Assembly: GCF_014904705.1 (NCBI RefSeq)
Contig: NZ_JACZCQ010000001.1
Coordinates: 620,001-684,000, forward strand
Source: Nisaea sediminum
Lineage (GTDB): Bacteria; Pseudomonadota; Alphaproteobacteria; Thalassobaculales; Thalassobaculaceae
Reading direction: 5' to 3'
DNA length: 64,000 nucleotides
Within the stretch, counting starts at the first letter, position 1, and each line of letters starts with the position of its first letter. The translations under genes and the position numbers were made by a program. This document shows positions 26,321 to 35,204 of the stretch, piece after piece. The notes beneath the pieces are model-generated. The model was not told where the DNA came from. It worked only from the letters and a program-made list of their open reading frames with translations, and did no database searches.

Positions 26321-27700
26321 GTGGGACGCGCCGAAATCGACAGCCAAAGGACCGAAAGCCTCGGAACCCCGACAAAGGATCTGGCGGCTTGGGCGGTATC
26401 GGCAGGACCGGGCTCGTTCGGCGGCACCGCGCATGACTGGGCGGCGGACGCGATACTCGACTGGTTCGCGGTTACGCTCGCGGGGAGCCGCGAGCCGCTC
26501 AGCCTGATGCTTGCGGAAACCGCGCGGGAAGAGGGAACTGGACCCGCTCGTCTTGTTGGCCGCAAGGATGCTCTCAGCCCGTTGAATGCCGCGCTGGTGA
26601 ACGGTGCCGCGTCTCATGCGCTCGACTATGACGATGTGAATTCCCGGATGATGGGGCACCCGACCGTGCCGCTCGTTCCGGCGCTGCTGGCGATCGCGGA
26701 TACGATGCCTGTCTCGGGCCCGGAATTTCTCGATGCCTTCGTGGTTGGCTACGAGACAGAGATCCTTGCCGCCGAGATGATCGGTTACAGCCACTACGAC
26801 CGGGGGTGGCACACCACGGCGACCATCGGCACTCTGGGCGCTGCGGCGGCGTCGGCGCGCCTTCTCGGCCTCGATGCGGAGCAGGCGGCGCATGCGCTGG
26901 GCCTCGCCGTGGCGCAGGCGGCGGGTCTGAAATCCATGTTCGGCACGATGTCGAAGCCGTTCCAAGTCGGCAAGGCGGCCTCCAACGGCCTGCTGGCGGC
27001 GCGCCTCGCCCTGAAAGGGATGACGTCGCGGACCGACGCGCTCGAATGCGCGCAAGGGCTGGCGGCAACCCAGTCGGACGGTTTCACGCCGATCGAGATC
27101 TCGCCCGGCGGCAACAACTCTTATGCGGTCGAGGGAAATCTCTTCAAGTATCACGCCGCCTGCTATCTCACTCACTCGCCGATCGAAGCGGCGCGGGAGC
27201 TGCGGCGAGAGCGCGGCATCTCGCCGGAGGCCATCGAGCGGCTGACGATCGAGGTGAACAAGAACTCGTTGACGGTCTGCAATATCGAGCGGCCGGAGAC
27301 GGGACTGCAGGTCAAGTTCAGCCTCAGGCACACCGTTGCCATGGCGCTGAACGGACTCGATACGGCCGATCTCGGCGCCTACACGGACGAAATCGCACAG
27401 GATGCAGGCCTGAGGGACCTCGGGCGGCGGACGGTCGTTGTCGGCATCGAGGACGACAGCCGCACGATGGGGCGGGTCCGGGCGGAACTGAAGGACGGGA
27501 CGGTGGTCGAGGAAACCCGCGACGTCGGGGTACCGGCGGCCGACCAGCCGGCCCAGCGTGCGCGCCTGCTGGAGAAGTTCGGAATTCTGGGTGCCCCGGT
27601 GCTGGGAGCGACGCGGGCGGACGAGCTTGCCGGCCGGATCTTCACTCTGGCGGATCTGGAAGACGCGAGCGTGCTTTCGGTTCTCGCGCAGCCCGATTAG
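26321..27700 (+). CDS. MmgE/PrpD family protein
   Basis: 459 residues starting at a GTG with GGAGGAATAG directly before it. The all-helical MmgE/PrpD signature is visible: 'AADAILDWFAVTLAGSREPLSLM', 'NAALVNGAASHALDYDDVNSRMMGHPTVPLVPALLA', 'GYETEILAAEMIGYSHYDRGWHTTATIGTLGAAAASARLLG' and 'GTMSKPFQVGKAASNGLLAARLA'. Family members include 2-methylcitrate dehydratase and cis-aconitate decarboxylase. No prpB or prpC is adjacent, so the exact substrate is open. It ends 6 bp before the convergent fnr gene. Confidence 0.9.
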   Translation: MGRAEIDSQRTESLGTPTKDLAAWAVSAGPGSFGGTAHDWAADAILDWFAVTLAGSREPLSLMLAETAREEGTGPARLVGRKDALSPLNAALVNGAASHALDYDDVNSRMMGHPTVPLVPALLAIADTMPVSGPEFLDAFVVGYETEILAAEMIGYSHYDRGWHTTATIGTLGAAAASARLLGLDAEQAAHALGLAVAQAAGLKSMFGTMSKPFQVGKAASNGLLAARLALKGMTSRTDALECAQGLAATQSDGFTPIEISPGGNNSYAVEGNLFKYHAACYLTHSPIEAARELRRERGISPEAIERLTIEVNKNSLTVCNIERPETGLQVKFSLRHTVAMALNGLDTADLGAYTDEIAQDAGLRDLGRRTVVVGIEDDSRTMGRVRAELKDGTVVEETRDVGVPAADQPAQRARLLEKFGILGAPVLGATRADELAGRIFTLADLEDASVLSVLAQPD

Positions 27701-27706
27701 GGCGGA

Positions 27707-28474
27707 TCAGCCGGCGCCGTAGGCGATATTCGCCAGTGTCCGGATGTTCGGGATGATGACCACCGTCGGTCGCGGAAGCTGGATCGCTCCGTCTTTCTTA
27801 AAGGTCGACATGATCCGGCTGATGGTCTCCGGCTGCATGCCGAGGTGGTCGGCGATCCGTTCGCGCCTCATGTTGAGTTTGAGTTCGACGCCGCGCTTGG
27901 TCTGCCGACCGGTGCGTCCGGCGAGATCGACCAGAAAACCGGCGAGGCGCTCTGCCGCGGAAGAGCGGGCAAGCGTCAACATGCGGGCCTGGTCGCGTGC
28001 GACTTCGTCCTTCGCGGCGCTATAGAGCGTTTCCATCAGTTCCGCCGGACGGGAGGTCGCTTCCACGACGGAATCGACCGATATGATGCAGATATCGGAC
28101 GGTTTCACCGCCTCGTAGAATTCCCGGATTTCGCCCATGCTGGCATTTGACAATGGCCAAGCGATCTCGCCATCGGTCTTGAAGGCGGATACGTGCCGAC
28201 GACCGTCCCCGAGGACGTGTTCCTGCATCAGCATTCCGGAAGCGACCCTGAAGACGGTGTCCGGCTGGTATCCGGATATCTCGATCCGCTCCCCGGGACG
28301 CGCGGAAATTTGCCGGATAGCGCCCGCGCACAGACCAAGGCCCGCGTCTCCAAGGGCATTTCTGATCGGACAGTCCCGGTCCTCGCACCCCGCGCAGGGC
28401 GATTTGCTCACCGGCTCATCGTTCAACGCAGCAATCATGTTCATCGCCAGTTCGCTTTCCCATTGCGATCGCAT
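27707..28474 (-). CDS. fnrL: FNR-type oxygen-responsive transcriptional regulator
   Basis: 255 residues from the ATG at 28474; TTG 28495 and ATG 28444 are alternatives. N-terminal cysteines suitable for an oxygen-labile iron-sulfur cluster are Cys27, Cys30, Cys35 and Cys49 ('SPCAGCEDRDCPIRNALG...GLC'), and Cys129 in 'DICIISVDSV' fits the central FNR ligand. A cNMP-like effector domain (about 50-150) is followed by a dimer helix and a DNA-binding helix 'RRERIADHLGMQPETISRIMSTFKKDG', whose E-x3-R contacts read TTGAT half sites. It most likely governs the four FNR boxes in the window, including its own. The symbol is by family analogy. Confidence 0.9.
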   Translation of the reverse strand: MRSQWESELAMNMIAALNDEPVSKSPCAGCEDRDCPIRNALGDAGLGLCAGAIRQISARPGERIEISGYQPDTVFRVASGMLMQEHVLGDGRRHVSAFKTDGEIAWPLSNASMGEIREFYEAVKPSDICIISVDSVVEATSRPAELMETLYSAAKDEVARDQARMLTLARSSAAERLAGFLVDLAGRTGRQTKRGVELKLNMRRERIADHLGMQPETISRIMSTFKKDGAIQLPRPTVVIIPNIRTLANIAYGAG

Positions 28475-28522
28475 TTCGGCAGACAAGCGCAACAAGGATG
28501 CGTGCCGTGGTCCTGGCGCGCC

Positions 28523-28536
28523 TTGATCTAGGTCAA
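28523..28536 (-). promoter_or_regulatory. FNR box upstream of fnr (autoregulation)
   Basis: TTGAT-CTAG-GTCAA, centred 55 bp upstream of the ATG at 28474. At -41.5 the transcript would begin near 28488, with a leader of about 14-44 nt depending on the start codon used. It lies in the 78-bp gap to the ABC ATPase gene. Confidence 0.84.
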
Positions 28537-28552
28537 TTCGATTGCGGGGGGC

Positions 28553-29338
28553 TCAATCGCGCGCGGCGAGGCGCATCTTGATCGGACCGCGGGCGCGGCC
28601 GTTGATCATCTGTTCGAGAAAGGGGTTGTCGGCGTCCGCGATGGCTTCGCGCTTCCCGGCCCATTTGATCTCGCCGTCGAACAGCATGACGACATTGTCG
28701 AAGCGGCTGCGCGCGGCTTTCATGTCGCCTGTGACGACCAGAACCGTGGTGTCCTTGCCTCCGGTTTCCCGTTCGATCAGGGAGAGGATCGAGTTTGTGA
28801 GAATCGGATCGAGCCCCGCGGTGGGATCGTCGAGGATGAGCAGTTCCGGATTGCCGATCATCGCCCGCGCCACACCGACCCGCTTCTGCATGCCGCCGGA
28901 GAGTTCCACCGGATAGAGGTCGGCCATTTCCGCGCCGAGACCGACCTCGGCCATGCGGTGGAGAGCACGTTCGCGGGCTTCCTTGCGGGGAACCTTCTCA
29001 TGGTTCAGCAGACGGAAAGCGACGTTCTCCCAGATGCGCAAGCTGTCGAAGAGGGCATTCTGCTGAAACAGCATGCCGGCCCGCGCCTGGAAATCATCCC
29101 ATCCGTCCGCGTCGAGCCCGTGCAGTTCCTGGTCGCCGTATTTCATGCTGCCGCGGTCGATCGGCATGAGTCCGAGGAGGCACTTCAGAAGGACCGACTT
29201 GCCGGTCGCCGACGGGCCGATCAGAACGGTGGACTCGCCGGCCGGTACGCTCAGTGAGACCGAGCGCAACACTTCCTTGTCACCGAACCCTTTCGCGAGT
29301 CCCTCGATCGTGATCGCCTTTGCGGCGCCTGACGCCAT
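28553..29338 (-). CDS. Orphan MlaF/Ttg2A-like ABC ATPase with altered catalytic residues
   Basis: 261 residues. Walker A is intact ('GPSATGKS', 41-48), as are the Q-loop ('MLFQQNALF') and signature ('LSGGMQKR', 146-153), and the sequence is closest to MlaF-type ATPases. The Walker B end reads 'LLILDDPTAGLD', with Asp171 in place of the catalytic Glu. The switch region reads 'VVTGDM', with Gly204 in place of the conserved His. Both changes were checked in the DNA. ATP binding should be kept but hydrolysis impaired. No MlaE permease or MCE gene is nearby; hyuB lies 14 bp upstream on the same strand. Confidence 0.82.
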   Translation of the reverse strand: MASGAAKAITIEGLAKGFGDKEVLRSVSLSVPAGESTVLIGPSATGKSVLLKCLLGLMPIDRGSMKYGDQELHGLDADGWDDFQARAGMLFQQNALFDSLRIWENVAFRLLNHEKVPRKEARERALHRMAEVGLGAEMADLYPVELSGGMQKRVGVARAMIGNPELLILDDPTAGLDPILTNSILSLIERETGGKDTTVLVVTGDMKAARSRFDNVVMLFDGEIKWAGKREAIADADNPFLEQMINGRARGPIKMRLAARD

Positions 29339-29352
29339 TCCTTCTGCTCCCC

Positions 29353-31077
29353 TCAGCGGGCGGCACGAAGGTCCCGTGTCCGGTCTTCGTCGATGCGCCC
29401 GTCCTCGTCGACGGCGACACCATAGACCGAGCGGGCGGCATCGGGAGAGACAAATCCGAGCACGACGTCGCGCGCAACCTCCGCCGGATCGCGTTCGAAC
29501 GCATTGCCGAGGCCGCCACCTCCGGGCATCGAGACCACGAGACGGTCGCCCTTGCCGATCGGCTGCCGGCCCTTGGCGTTCAGCCGGTCGCCCTTGACCT
29601 TGCGCTCGATGATCCCGGCCTCGCCGTCGCCGCCGCCGTTGCGGCCGCGGGCGGGATAGGTCACCCGGTCGAACATGCAGTTGATGGCGAAAGGCGCGTC
29701 CTCGGAATGGGAGATTTCCATCACCTGTCCAACGCCGCCGCGGAACTTGCCCGCGCCGCCGCTGTCGGGACGGTATTCCTTCCGCCAGATCACCAGCGGG
29801 GCGATGGTCTCGTTCACCTCGATCGGGGTATTGCGGACGCCCGAGGGGAAAGCGGTCGCGTTCAGCCCGTCCTTGTCCGGACGCGCGCCGGTGCCGCCGG
29901 CATGGAAGGTGTTGATCGCGAAGGGCGTGGCGTCCCCGTAATCCTCGTCCGTCAGGCCGTGGCCGCCGAGCAGAACGGGGTTCCAGAGGCAGGAGGTGCC
30001 TTCGGCCGGCACCCGGTCCGGAATGACCTGGTTGAGGCAGCCGAGCACGACGTCCGGAAGCATCTGTCCGATCACGTGCCGCGCGGTGACGGCGCAGGGA
30101 TGCGGCGCGTTGAGGATGCTGCCCCGTGGCGCGGTGATGATTACCGGGGCGAGCGAGCCCGCATTGTTCGGGACAGCGCCGCCGATGACGCAGCGCACGC
30201 CGAAGCTGGCATAGGCCTGGGTATAGGTGAGCGGCACGTTGATGCCGTAGGTCGAGACGCCGGAGGTGCCGGAGAAATCGACCGCGATCTCCTCGTCCCG
30301 AATGGTCAGTGCCGCGACCAGATCGATCGGCGACTCATAGCCGTCGATCCGCATGGAATTGTGGTAGGTGCCGTTCGGCAGTTCGCGGATTTCCGCGGCC
30401 ATGCCGGCGCGGGCGCTCTCGATGACGTAATCGGCGAGCGGGCCGAGATCGTCGAGCGCGAATTCCTTCATCATGTCGAGCAGGCGCTGGCCGCCGACGT
30501 CGTTGCAGGCCGCGAGCGAATAGAGATCACCTTCCACCTCGATCGGATTGCGCACGTTCGTGCGGATGATCTCCAGCACCGGCTCCGAGAACTCGCCGTT
30601 CTCGGCAAGCCGCATGATCGGGATATTGATGCCTTCCTCGTAGATCTGCCGTCCGTCCGGGCCGAAGCCCTTGCCGCCGACATCGACCACGTGGGTTGTG
30701 CAGGCGAAGAGAGCGACGATCTCGTTGCCGCGGAAGGTCGGGGTGACGACGGTGAAGTCGTTCAGATGGCCGGTTCCGAGCCAGGGATCGTTGGTCACAA
30801 AGACGTCGCCGGGCTTCATCTTCGCGAGCGGATATTTCTCGAGGAAGAATCCCACAGAAGCGGCCATCGCGTTGACATGGCCCGGCGTGCCGGTAACGGC
30901 CTGCGCCAGCATGCGCCCACGCGTGTCATAGACTCCGGCGGAGATGTCGCCGGCTTCGCGCGCGGAGGTGCTGAAGGCGGTGCGGATCAGGGTCTGGGCC
31001 TGTTCCTCCACGACGGAGAGAAGGCGGTTCCACTGGATCTGCATGCGGATCTGGTCGAGGGCGGAGGTTGTGCTCAT
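29353..31077 (-). CDS. hyuB: Hydantoinase/oxoprolinase subunit B (HyuB family)
   Basis: 574 residues with the hydantoinase B hallmarks: an N-terminal 'RIQWNRLLSVVEEQAQTLIRTAFSTSAREAGD', 'DVFVTNDPWLGTGHLNDFTVVTPTF', 'GGKGFGPDGRQIYEEGINIPIM' and the C-terminal 'GMPGGGGLGNAF'-like stretch 'SMPGGGGLGNAFERDP'. Together with HyuA it forms an ATP-dependent hydrolase of N-methylhydantoin, 5-oxoproline or acetophenone-type substrates. HyuA ends 12 bp upstream. The ring substrate cannot be told from the sequence. Confidence 0.94.
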   Translation of the reverse strand: MSTTSALDQIRMQIQWNRLLSVVEEQAQTLIRTAFSTSAREAGDISAGVYDTRGRMLAQAVTGTPGHVNAMAASVGFFLEKYPLAKMKPGDVFVTNDPWLGTGHLNDFTVVTPTFRGNEIVALFACTTHVVDVGGKGFGPDGRQIYEEGINIPIMRLAENGEFSEPVLEIIRTNVRNPIEVEGDLYSLAACNDVGGQRLLDMMKEFALDDLGPLADYVIESARAGMAAEIRELPNGTYHNSMRIDGYESPIDLVAALTIRDEEIAVDFSGTSGVSTYGINVPLTYTQAYASFGVRCVIGGAVPNNAGSLAPVIITAPRGSILNAPHPCAVTARHVIGQMLPDVVLGCLNQVIPDRVPAEGTSCLWNPVLLGGHGLTDEDYGDATPFAINTFHAGGTGARPDKDGLNATAFPSGVRNTPIEVNETIAPLVIWRKEYRPDSGGAGKFRGGVGQVMEISHSEDAPFAINCMFDRVTYPARGRNGGGDGEAGIIERKVKGDRLNAKGRQPIGKGDRLVVSMPGGGGLGNAFERDPAEVARDVVLGFVSPDAARSVYGVAVDEDGRIDEDRTRDLRAAR

Positions 31078-31089
31078 GTGTCTTCTCCC

Positions 31090-33180
31090 TCAGGCCGCGT
31101 TCTTGCGGGTCAGGACGAGATAGCCGAGTTCGTTCACCGTCGCGTCGAACACGGAGGTCACCACGGTCGTGGTCTGGGTCTCGGAGATGAGGGCCGGGCC
31201 AGAGACTTTCGCGCCAACCGGCAATTCGTCGCGCCAATAGATCGCAGCGTCGACATAGTCGCCCGTCGCCGGGTCGAACAGCCTGCGGCTGCCCGTCGGC
31301 TTCGCCGCGCCGCCTTCCGGCGCCACAAGCTCGGTCTCGATTTCCGGGCTGGGTGCCGTCATGTTCAGGGTCCAGCTCAGGATCTCCGGCTCCGGGCCCG
31401 GAATGATGCGCCCATAGAGCCGCTTGTATTCGGTCTCGAAGGCCGCGCGGATCTCGTCGGCATGGTCCGCATTCAGCGCCCCTGCAGGCAGCTGTACGGC
31501 GATTTCGTGACCCTGTCCGACATACCGCATGAAGGCGGTGCGGCTTTCCGTGAGCTTGGCCCCGCCGGCGCCGCTCTCGACGATGGCACGTGCTTCGTCC
31601 GCCATTTCGCCGAGTAGCGCGTTCGCGGCTTCGGGGTCGAACGCGGAGAGCTTCATATAGCGCGAGCGGACGACCTCGTAGGAGATCGGGGCGCGGAGGA
31701 AGCCGATGGCCGAACCGACGCCGGCGCCTGTCGGCACCACGATGGTCGGGATGTCGAGTTTCTCGGCGAGACGTGCCGCATGCAGCGGAGCTGCGCCGCC
31801 GAACGCGATCATCGCGCGGGCGGCGATGTCCTTGCCCCATTCGATGGCATGGACGCGGGCCGCATTGGCCATGTTCTCGTCGACGATCTCGCAGACGCCG
31901 AAGGCGGAGAGGGCGGGCGTCAGGCCCATCTTCTCGCCGATCTCGCTCTTCAAGGCTGCTTCGGCCTTGGACGTGTCGAGCGTGACGGAGCCTCCGGCGA
32001 AGCTTTCCGGATCGATCTTTCCGAGCACCACGTCGGCGTCGGTCACGGCCGGCTGGGTGCCACCCTGGTCGTAGCAGGCCGGGCCCGGGTCGGCGCCCGC
32101 GCTTTCGGGGCCGACCGCGATGCGGCCGAGCTTGTCGATCTTGGCGAGAGACCCGCCGCCGGCACCGATCTCCACCATCTCGATGGCGGGAATGCGCACA
32201 GGCCAGCCGCTGCCCTTCATGTTGCGGTAGACGCGCGCGACCTCGAAGGTGCGCGTGGTCTGCGGCAGGAAGTCGTCCAGCAGGCAGATCTTCGCCGTGG
32301 TGCCGCCCATATCGTAGGAGACGACGCTGGCGAGATCGCACTCGCGGGCGATCTCGCTCGCCAGGATGGCGCCGCCGGCCGGGCCGGATTCGACCAGGCG
32401 GATCGGGAAGCGCATGGCGGTATCGAGCGTGGTGAGGCCGCCGCCGGAGGTCATCAGAAGCACCGGGCAGTCGAAACCGCGCTGTTTCAGGTCTTCGCGC
32501 AGGATGCCGAGATAGCGGGACATGATTGGCCGCACATAGGCGTTCGCCGATGCGGTCGACTGGCGCTCGTATTCACGGATCTCCGGGCAGACCTCGCTCG
32601 AAAGGGTGATGCTGAGCTCGGGGCGCGCCTTGCTCAGGATCTCGCCGACGCGTTGCTCGTGGGCGCCGTTGGCATAGGAATGGATCAGGCCGACCGCGAT
32701 CGAACCGATCTCGTGCTTGTCGATCAGCGGCACCAGGGCTTCGACGCTGCTCTCGTCGAGCGGGATCAGCACCTCGCCCTTGAAATTCAGCCGTTCGCGG
32801 ACCGACCAGCGCAGGTTCCGCGGCACCAGCGGGTCCGGCCTGTCGATATTGATGTCGTACTGCTCGAAGCGGTTCTCGAAGGCCATCTCGACGGAGTCGC
32901 GGAGCCCTTCGGTGGTAATCAGCGCTGTCTTCGCACCCTTGCGCTCGATCAGTGCGTTGGTCGCGAGCGTGGTGCCGTGGATCAGCAGTCCGATATCGGC
33001 CGGGCTGGCGTTCGCAACCTCGAGGGCCTTTTCGATGCCGTTCATCACGCCGCGCTCGGGCATGGAGGGCGTCGTCAGCACCTTTGCGGTAAATCGTTTG
33101 GCACCGAATTCGAGGGCGACATCGGTAAAGGTGCCGCCAACATCAACCGCGAGGCGGCCACGCTTGCTGGTCTCGGACAT
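31090..33180 (-). CDS. hyuA: Hydantoinase/oxoprolinase subunit A (HyuA family)
   Basis: 696 residues with an actin-like ATPase fold. 'LAVDVGGTFTDVAL' is the phosphate-1 motif; 'LIHGTTLATNALIERKGAKTALITT' and 'VVSYDMGGTTAKICLLDD' are the hydantoinase A and phosphate-2 motifs; a C-terminal domain ends near 690. It activates the ring amide using ATP for HyuB. The ATG at 33180 opens the cluster hyuA-hyuB-ABC ATPase, all on the minus strand with gaps of 12-14 bp. Confidence 0.94.
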   Translation of the reverse strand: MSETSKRGRLAVDVGGTFTDVALEFGAKRFTAKVLTTPSMPERGVMNGIEKALEVANASPADIGLLIHGTTLATNALIERKGAKTALITTEGLRDSVEMAFENRFEQYDINIDRPDPLVPRNLRWSVRERLNFKGEVLIPLDESSVEALVPLIDKHEIGSIAVGLIHSYANGAHEQRVGEILSKARPELSITLSSEVCPEIREYERQSTASANAYVRPIMSRYLGILREDLKQRGFDCPVLLMTSGGGLTTLDTAMRFPIRLVESGPAGGAILASEIARECDLASVVSYDMGGTTAKICLLDDFLPQTTRTFEVARVYRNMKGSGWPVRIPAIEMVEIGAGGGSLAKIDKLGRIAVGPESAGADPGPACYDQGGTQPAVTDADVVLGKIDPESFAGGSVTLDTSKAEAALKSEIGEKMGLTPALSAFGVCEIVDENMANAARVHAIEWGKDIAARAMIAFGGAAPLHAARLAEKLDIPTIVVPTGAGVGSAIGFLRAPISYEVVRSRYMKLSAFDPEAANALLGEMADEARAIVESGAGGAKLTESRTAFMRYVGQGHEIAVQLPAGALNADHADEIRAAFETEYKRLYGRIIPGPEPEILSWTLNMTAPSPEIETELVAPEGGAAKPTGSRRLFDPATGDYVDAAIYWRDELPVGAKVSGPALISETQTTTVVTSVFDATVNELGYLVLTRKNAA

Positions 33181-33273
33181 ATCTAATCAATCTTTTGTGC
33201 AGAATGCGGTCTCGGAGCGAAACCGGACCCAATTGAACCTATCATTTCGCGAGCGTCAACGTTTGAGACGGCC

Positions 33274-33471
33274 TCACAGCCGAACCACATTTGCTGGCGA
33301 CGCTTTCAGGACATCGGCGCAGTATTTTCGCGCCGCGGCTTCCGCCTGATCGGGATCCTCGTAGAGGGCTGTCGCATGGGAGGAGTCAACCTGACGCCCA
33401 TCTTTCCAGATGGACCATGGGTAGCGGACCCCTTCGGGGCTTGCCCAACACTCGATATAGATCTCGATCAT
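33274..33471 (-). CDS. Small uncharacterised protein (65 residues)
   Basis: A short open frame with plausible protein composition: 'MIEIYIECWASPEGVRYPWSIWKDGRQVDSSHATALYED...DQAEAAARKYCADVL'. The alternating strand pattern followed by an acidic helix suggests a small alpha/beta fold. It has no strong ribosome site. It lies 93 bp upstream of hyuA on the same strand. I recognise no family; codon use resembles its neighbours, which favours a real gene over chance. The 205-bp stretch 33472-33676 upstream of it holds nothing I can identify. Confidence 0.5.
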   Translation of the reverse strand: MIEIYIECWASPEGVRYPWSIWKDGRQVDSSHATALYEDPDQAEAAARKYCADVLKASPANVVRL

Positions 33472-33676
33472 GATTTCGAATCCAGAACGGGTTGCCGGGG
33501 TGGACTTCGAACGCGTCGGCGGCAGGCGGATGCCGTACCATTGAGGTCATTTAATCACCCCGCGACCGCTGAAGGCGAGTGCGGTTTTCCTGTGTAGTCA
33601 TGGTCCCGGAATATCCGATTGAGCCGATGGGATAATTTATGATCCGCGCCGGTTCGGTCGCCCGGATCGAGTATGG

Positions 33677-34627
33677 TCAATCCGGAATTATCCGCATAAA
33701 GCGTGCGGAAAATTGCGCTGTGGCCGCGGGAAGGGGACCGTCGGTTCCCTCGATCGAGGTCTCGATAAAGGCCTGTGCGCTGTATTGCAGCTTGGCATAG
33801 ATCCGTGCCGCCAGTTTTCGTGCCGTCCGGCCGCTCCAATTGTCCGGCATCAGAGCGGGCGGGAGTCCGGGGTCTTTCAGGAGCGTGCGGCGATAGGCAT
33901 GGATCATCAGGGTCCTGAGCGCGAATGCTTCCTCAGGCGATGGCGGGACATCCTGGGAGTAGAGCTGCTCCTCCAGGGACGTGAATCTCTCGATGAAGGC
34001 GCGGTACTGGCGGTCGGTCTCGTCGAGCTTCCAGGCATCGTGGCAAAGCGCGCGCAGACTGTTGGCGGCACTGCCGGACGTGGCCTCGAAGAGAGCCACA
34101 TTCCGATCGAGACCGAGGGCGGCGACGGTCTGCTTCGCGCGCTTCAGGTCGTTGCCGGCGCCGATGAGTACGTGGGTGCCGAGCGCACCGAAACCGGCCC
34201 AGCCCAGTTCCTGCCGTAGTGATTCGCGCGCGGCGGCATCGACCGCGGCGGTCAGTAGCGCGATGGTCCACGGACTATCGCTTTCCGGTTCCCGCCGTTC
34301 GCCGAGCGGCGCGTAGATCTTGCGCTGGGCGGCATCGAATTGCCGGCGGCCGCCTGCCGTCAGCGCATAGATGCTTCGGCGCCCGACCTGCCGCGGCGCG
34401 AGCACGCCGTCATGGGTCAGGCGGAAGACCGACGTTCGCACCAGCCTTTCGCCGATCTCGAAGACCTCCATCAGCCGGATCAGGTCGCCAAGCCAGACTT
34501 CACCTCCATGGGGCAGGATGGCATCGCCGAACACCGTGACGATGAGCGATTTCGCGCGCGGCTTCAGATCCTCGAGCAGAGACTGGACGAGGGCAGGGGT
34601 CGCCATGCTTTCGGCCGCAACGCTCAT
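33677..34627 (-). CDS. paaX: PaaX-family transcriptional repressor
   Basis: 316 residues. The N-terminal winged helix has 'KSLIVTVFGDAILPHGGEVWLGDLIRLMEVFEIGERLVRTSVFRLTHDGVL', the PaaX DNA-binding signature, followed by the central 'GRRSIYALTAGGRRQFDAAQRKIY' and the PaaX C-terminal domain. In known systems it represses paa genes until phenylacetyl-CoA is bound. The ATG at 34627 overlaps the paaI stop by four bases, so repressor and thioesterase are co-expressed. The wide-spaced inverted repeat at 35117-35158 is a likely binding site. Confidence 0.92.
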   Translation of the reverse strand: MSVAAESMATPALVQSLLEDLKPRAKSLIVTVFGDAILPHGGEVWLGDLIRLMEVFEIGERLVRTSVFRLTHDGVLAPRQVGRRSIYALTAGGRRQFDAAQRKIYAPLGERREPESDSPWTIALLTAAVDAAARESLRQELGWAGFGALGTHVLIGAGNDLKRAKQTVAALGLDRNVALFEATSGSAANSLRALCHDAWKLDETDRQYRAFIERFTSLEEQLYSQDVPPSPEEAFALRTLMIHAYRRTLLKDPGLPPALMPDNWSGRTARKLAARIYAKLQYSAQAFIETSIEGTDGPLPAATAQFSARFMRIIPD

Positions 34628-35094
34628 GCGGTCGCCCCGGACGAGACCAGTTCGCCGCCTACGGTCCGCGAGCGTCCGCGGAAGTGGGCGACGACGGTTC
34701 CGTCCGAGAGCGTGACCACCGTGTCGTAGATCCCCGACCGGCCGCGGTGGAAACGTTCCTCGCAGGTTGCGATCAACTCGTCGCCCTCGCGGGCCGGATT
34801 GACGAAATCGATGTCGCAGCTCTGCGCCACGGTGAGGGCGTTGCCAGAATTGCAGGCGAAGGCGAAAGCACTGTCGGCGAGTGTGAAGATCATGCCGCCA
34901 TGGCAGGTCCTGTGGCCGTTCAGCATCTCGGGGCGGACCGTCATCCGAAGCCGGGCGAAGCCCGGACCAACCTGCTCCACACTCATGCCGAAGCCGCGCG
35001 TGGCCGGGTCGTTCTCGTACATCCAGTCGGCGACTTTTCTGGCCGTCTCCCGGGCGCCCTCGGCCGCGCTTCGGGGCAATTGCTCATCATTCAT
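34624..35094 (-). CDS. paaI: Hydroxyphenylacetyl-CoA thioesterase PaaI
   Basis: 156 residues of hot-dog fold. 'RPEMLNGHRTCHGGMIFTLADSAFAFACNS' carries the family's catalytic region ('NGHxxCHGG', Asp in 'LADSAF'), and 'FHRGRSGIYDTVVTLSDGTVVAHFRGRSR' completes the domain. PaaI releases CoA from dead-end epoxide by-products and is thought to protect the CoA pool. The ATG at 35094 has AGGA just upstream; a TTG at 35115 is possible. It heads the paaI-paaX unit, divergent from paaA. Confidence 0.92.
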   Translation of the reverse strand: MNDEQLPRSAAEGARETARKVADWMYENDPATRGFGMSVEQVGPGFARLRMTVRPEMLNGHRTCHGGMIFTLADSAFAFACNSGNALTVAQSCDIDFVNPAREGDELIATCEERFHRGRSGIYDTVVTLSDGTVVAHFRGRSRTVGGELVSSGATA

Positions 35095-35116
35095 GAATTC
35101 CTGCCTTTCGGTCAAT

Positions 35117-35158
35117 ATGATACAATTTTCTCTGGACGATAGAACTATTTTGTATCAT
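35117..35158. promoter_or_regulatory. Wide-spaced inverted repeat in the paaI-paaA gap, candidate PaaX operator
   Basis: Perfect 9-bp arms ATGATACAA (35117-35125) and TTGTATCAT (35150-35158) with a 24-bp spacer, filling most of the 110-bp divergent promoter. Core TGATAC-N28-GTATCA resembles the widely spaced TGATTC-type half sites described for PaaX operators elsewhere. The symmetry would let one repressor cover both promoters. Confidence 0.7.
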
Positions 35159-35204
35159 TTAAAGAATGCTGTTCGGCAACGTCCGAGTTAAGCGGGGAAA
35201 CGCA

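Noticed and set aside
29320-31617. 765-codon plus-strand frame opposite hyuB
   Set aside because: HyuB is complete and well matched on the other strand; the antisense product has no recognisable domain and is biased towards Arg, Gly, Asp and His.
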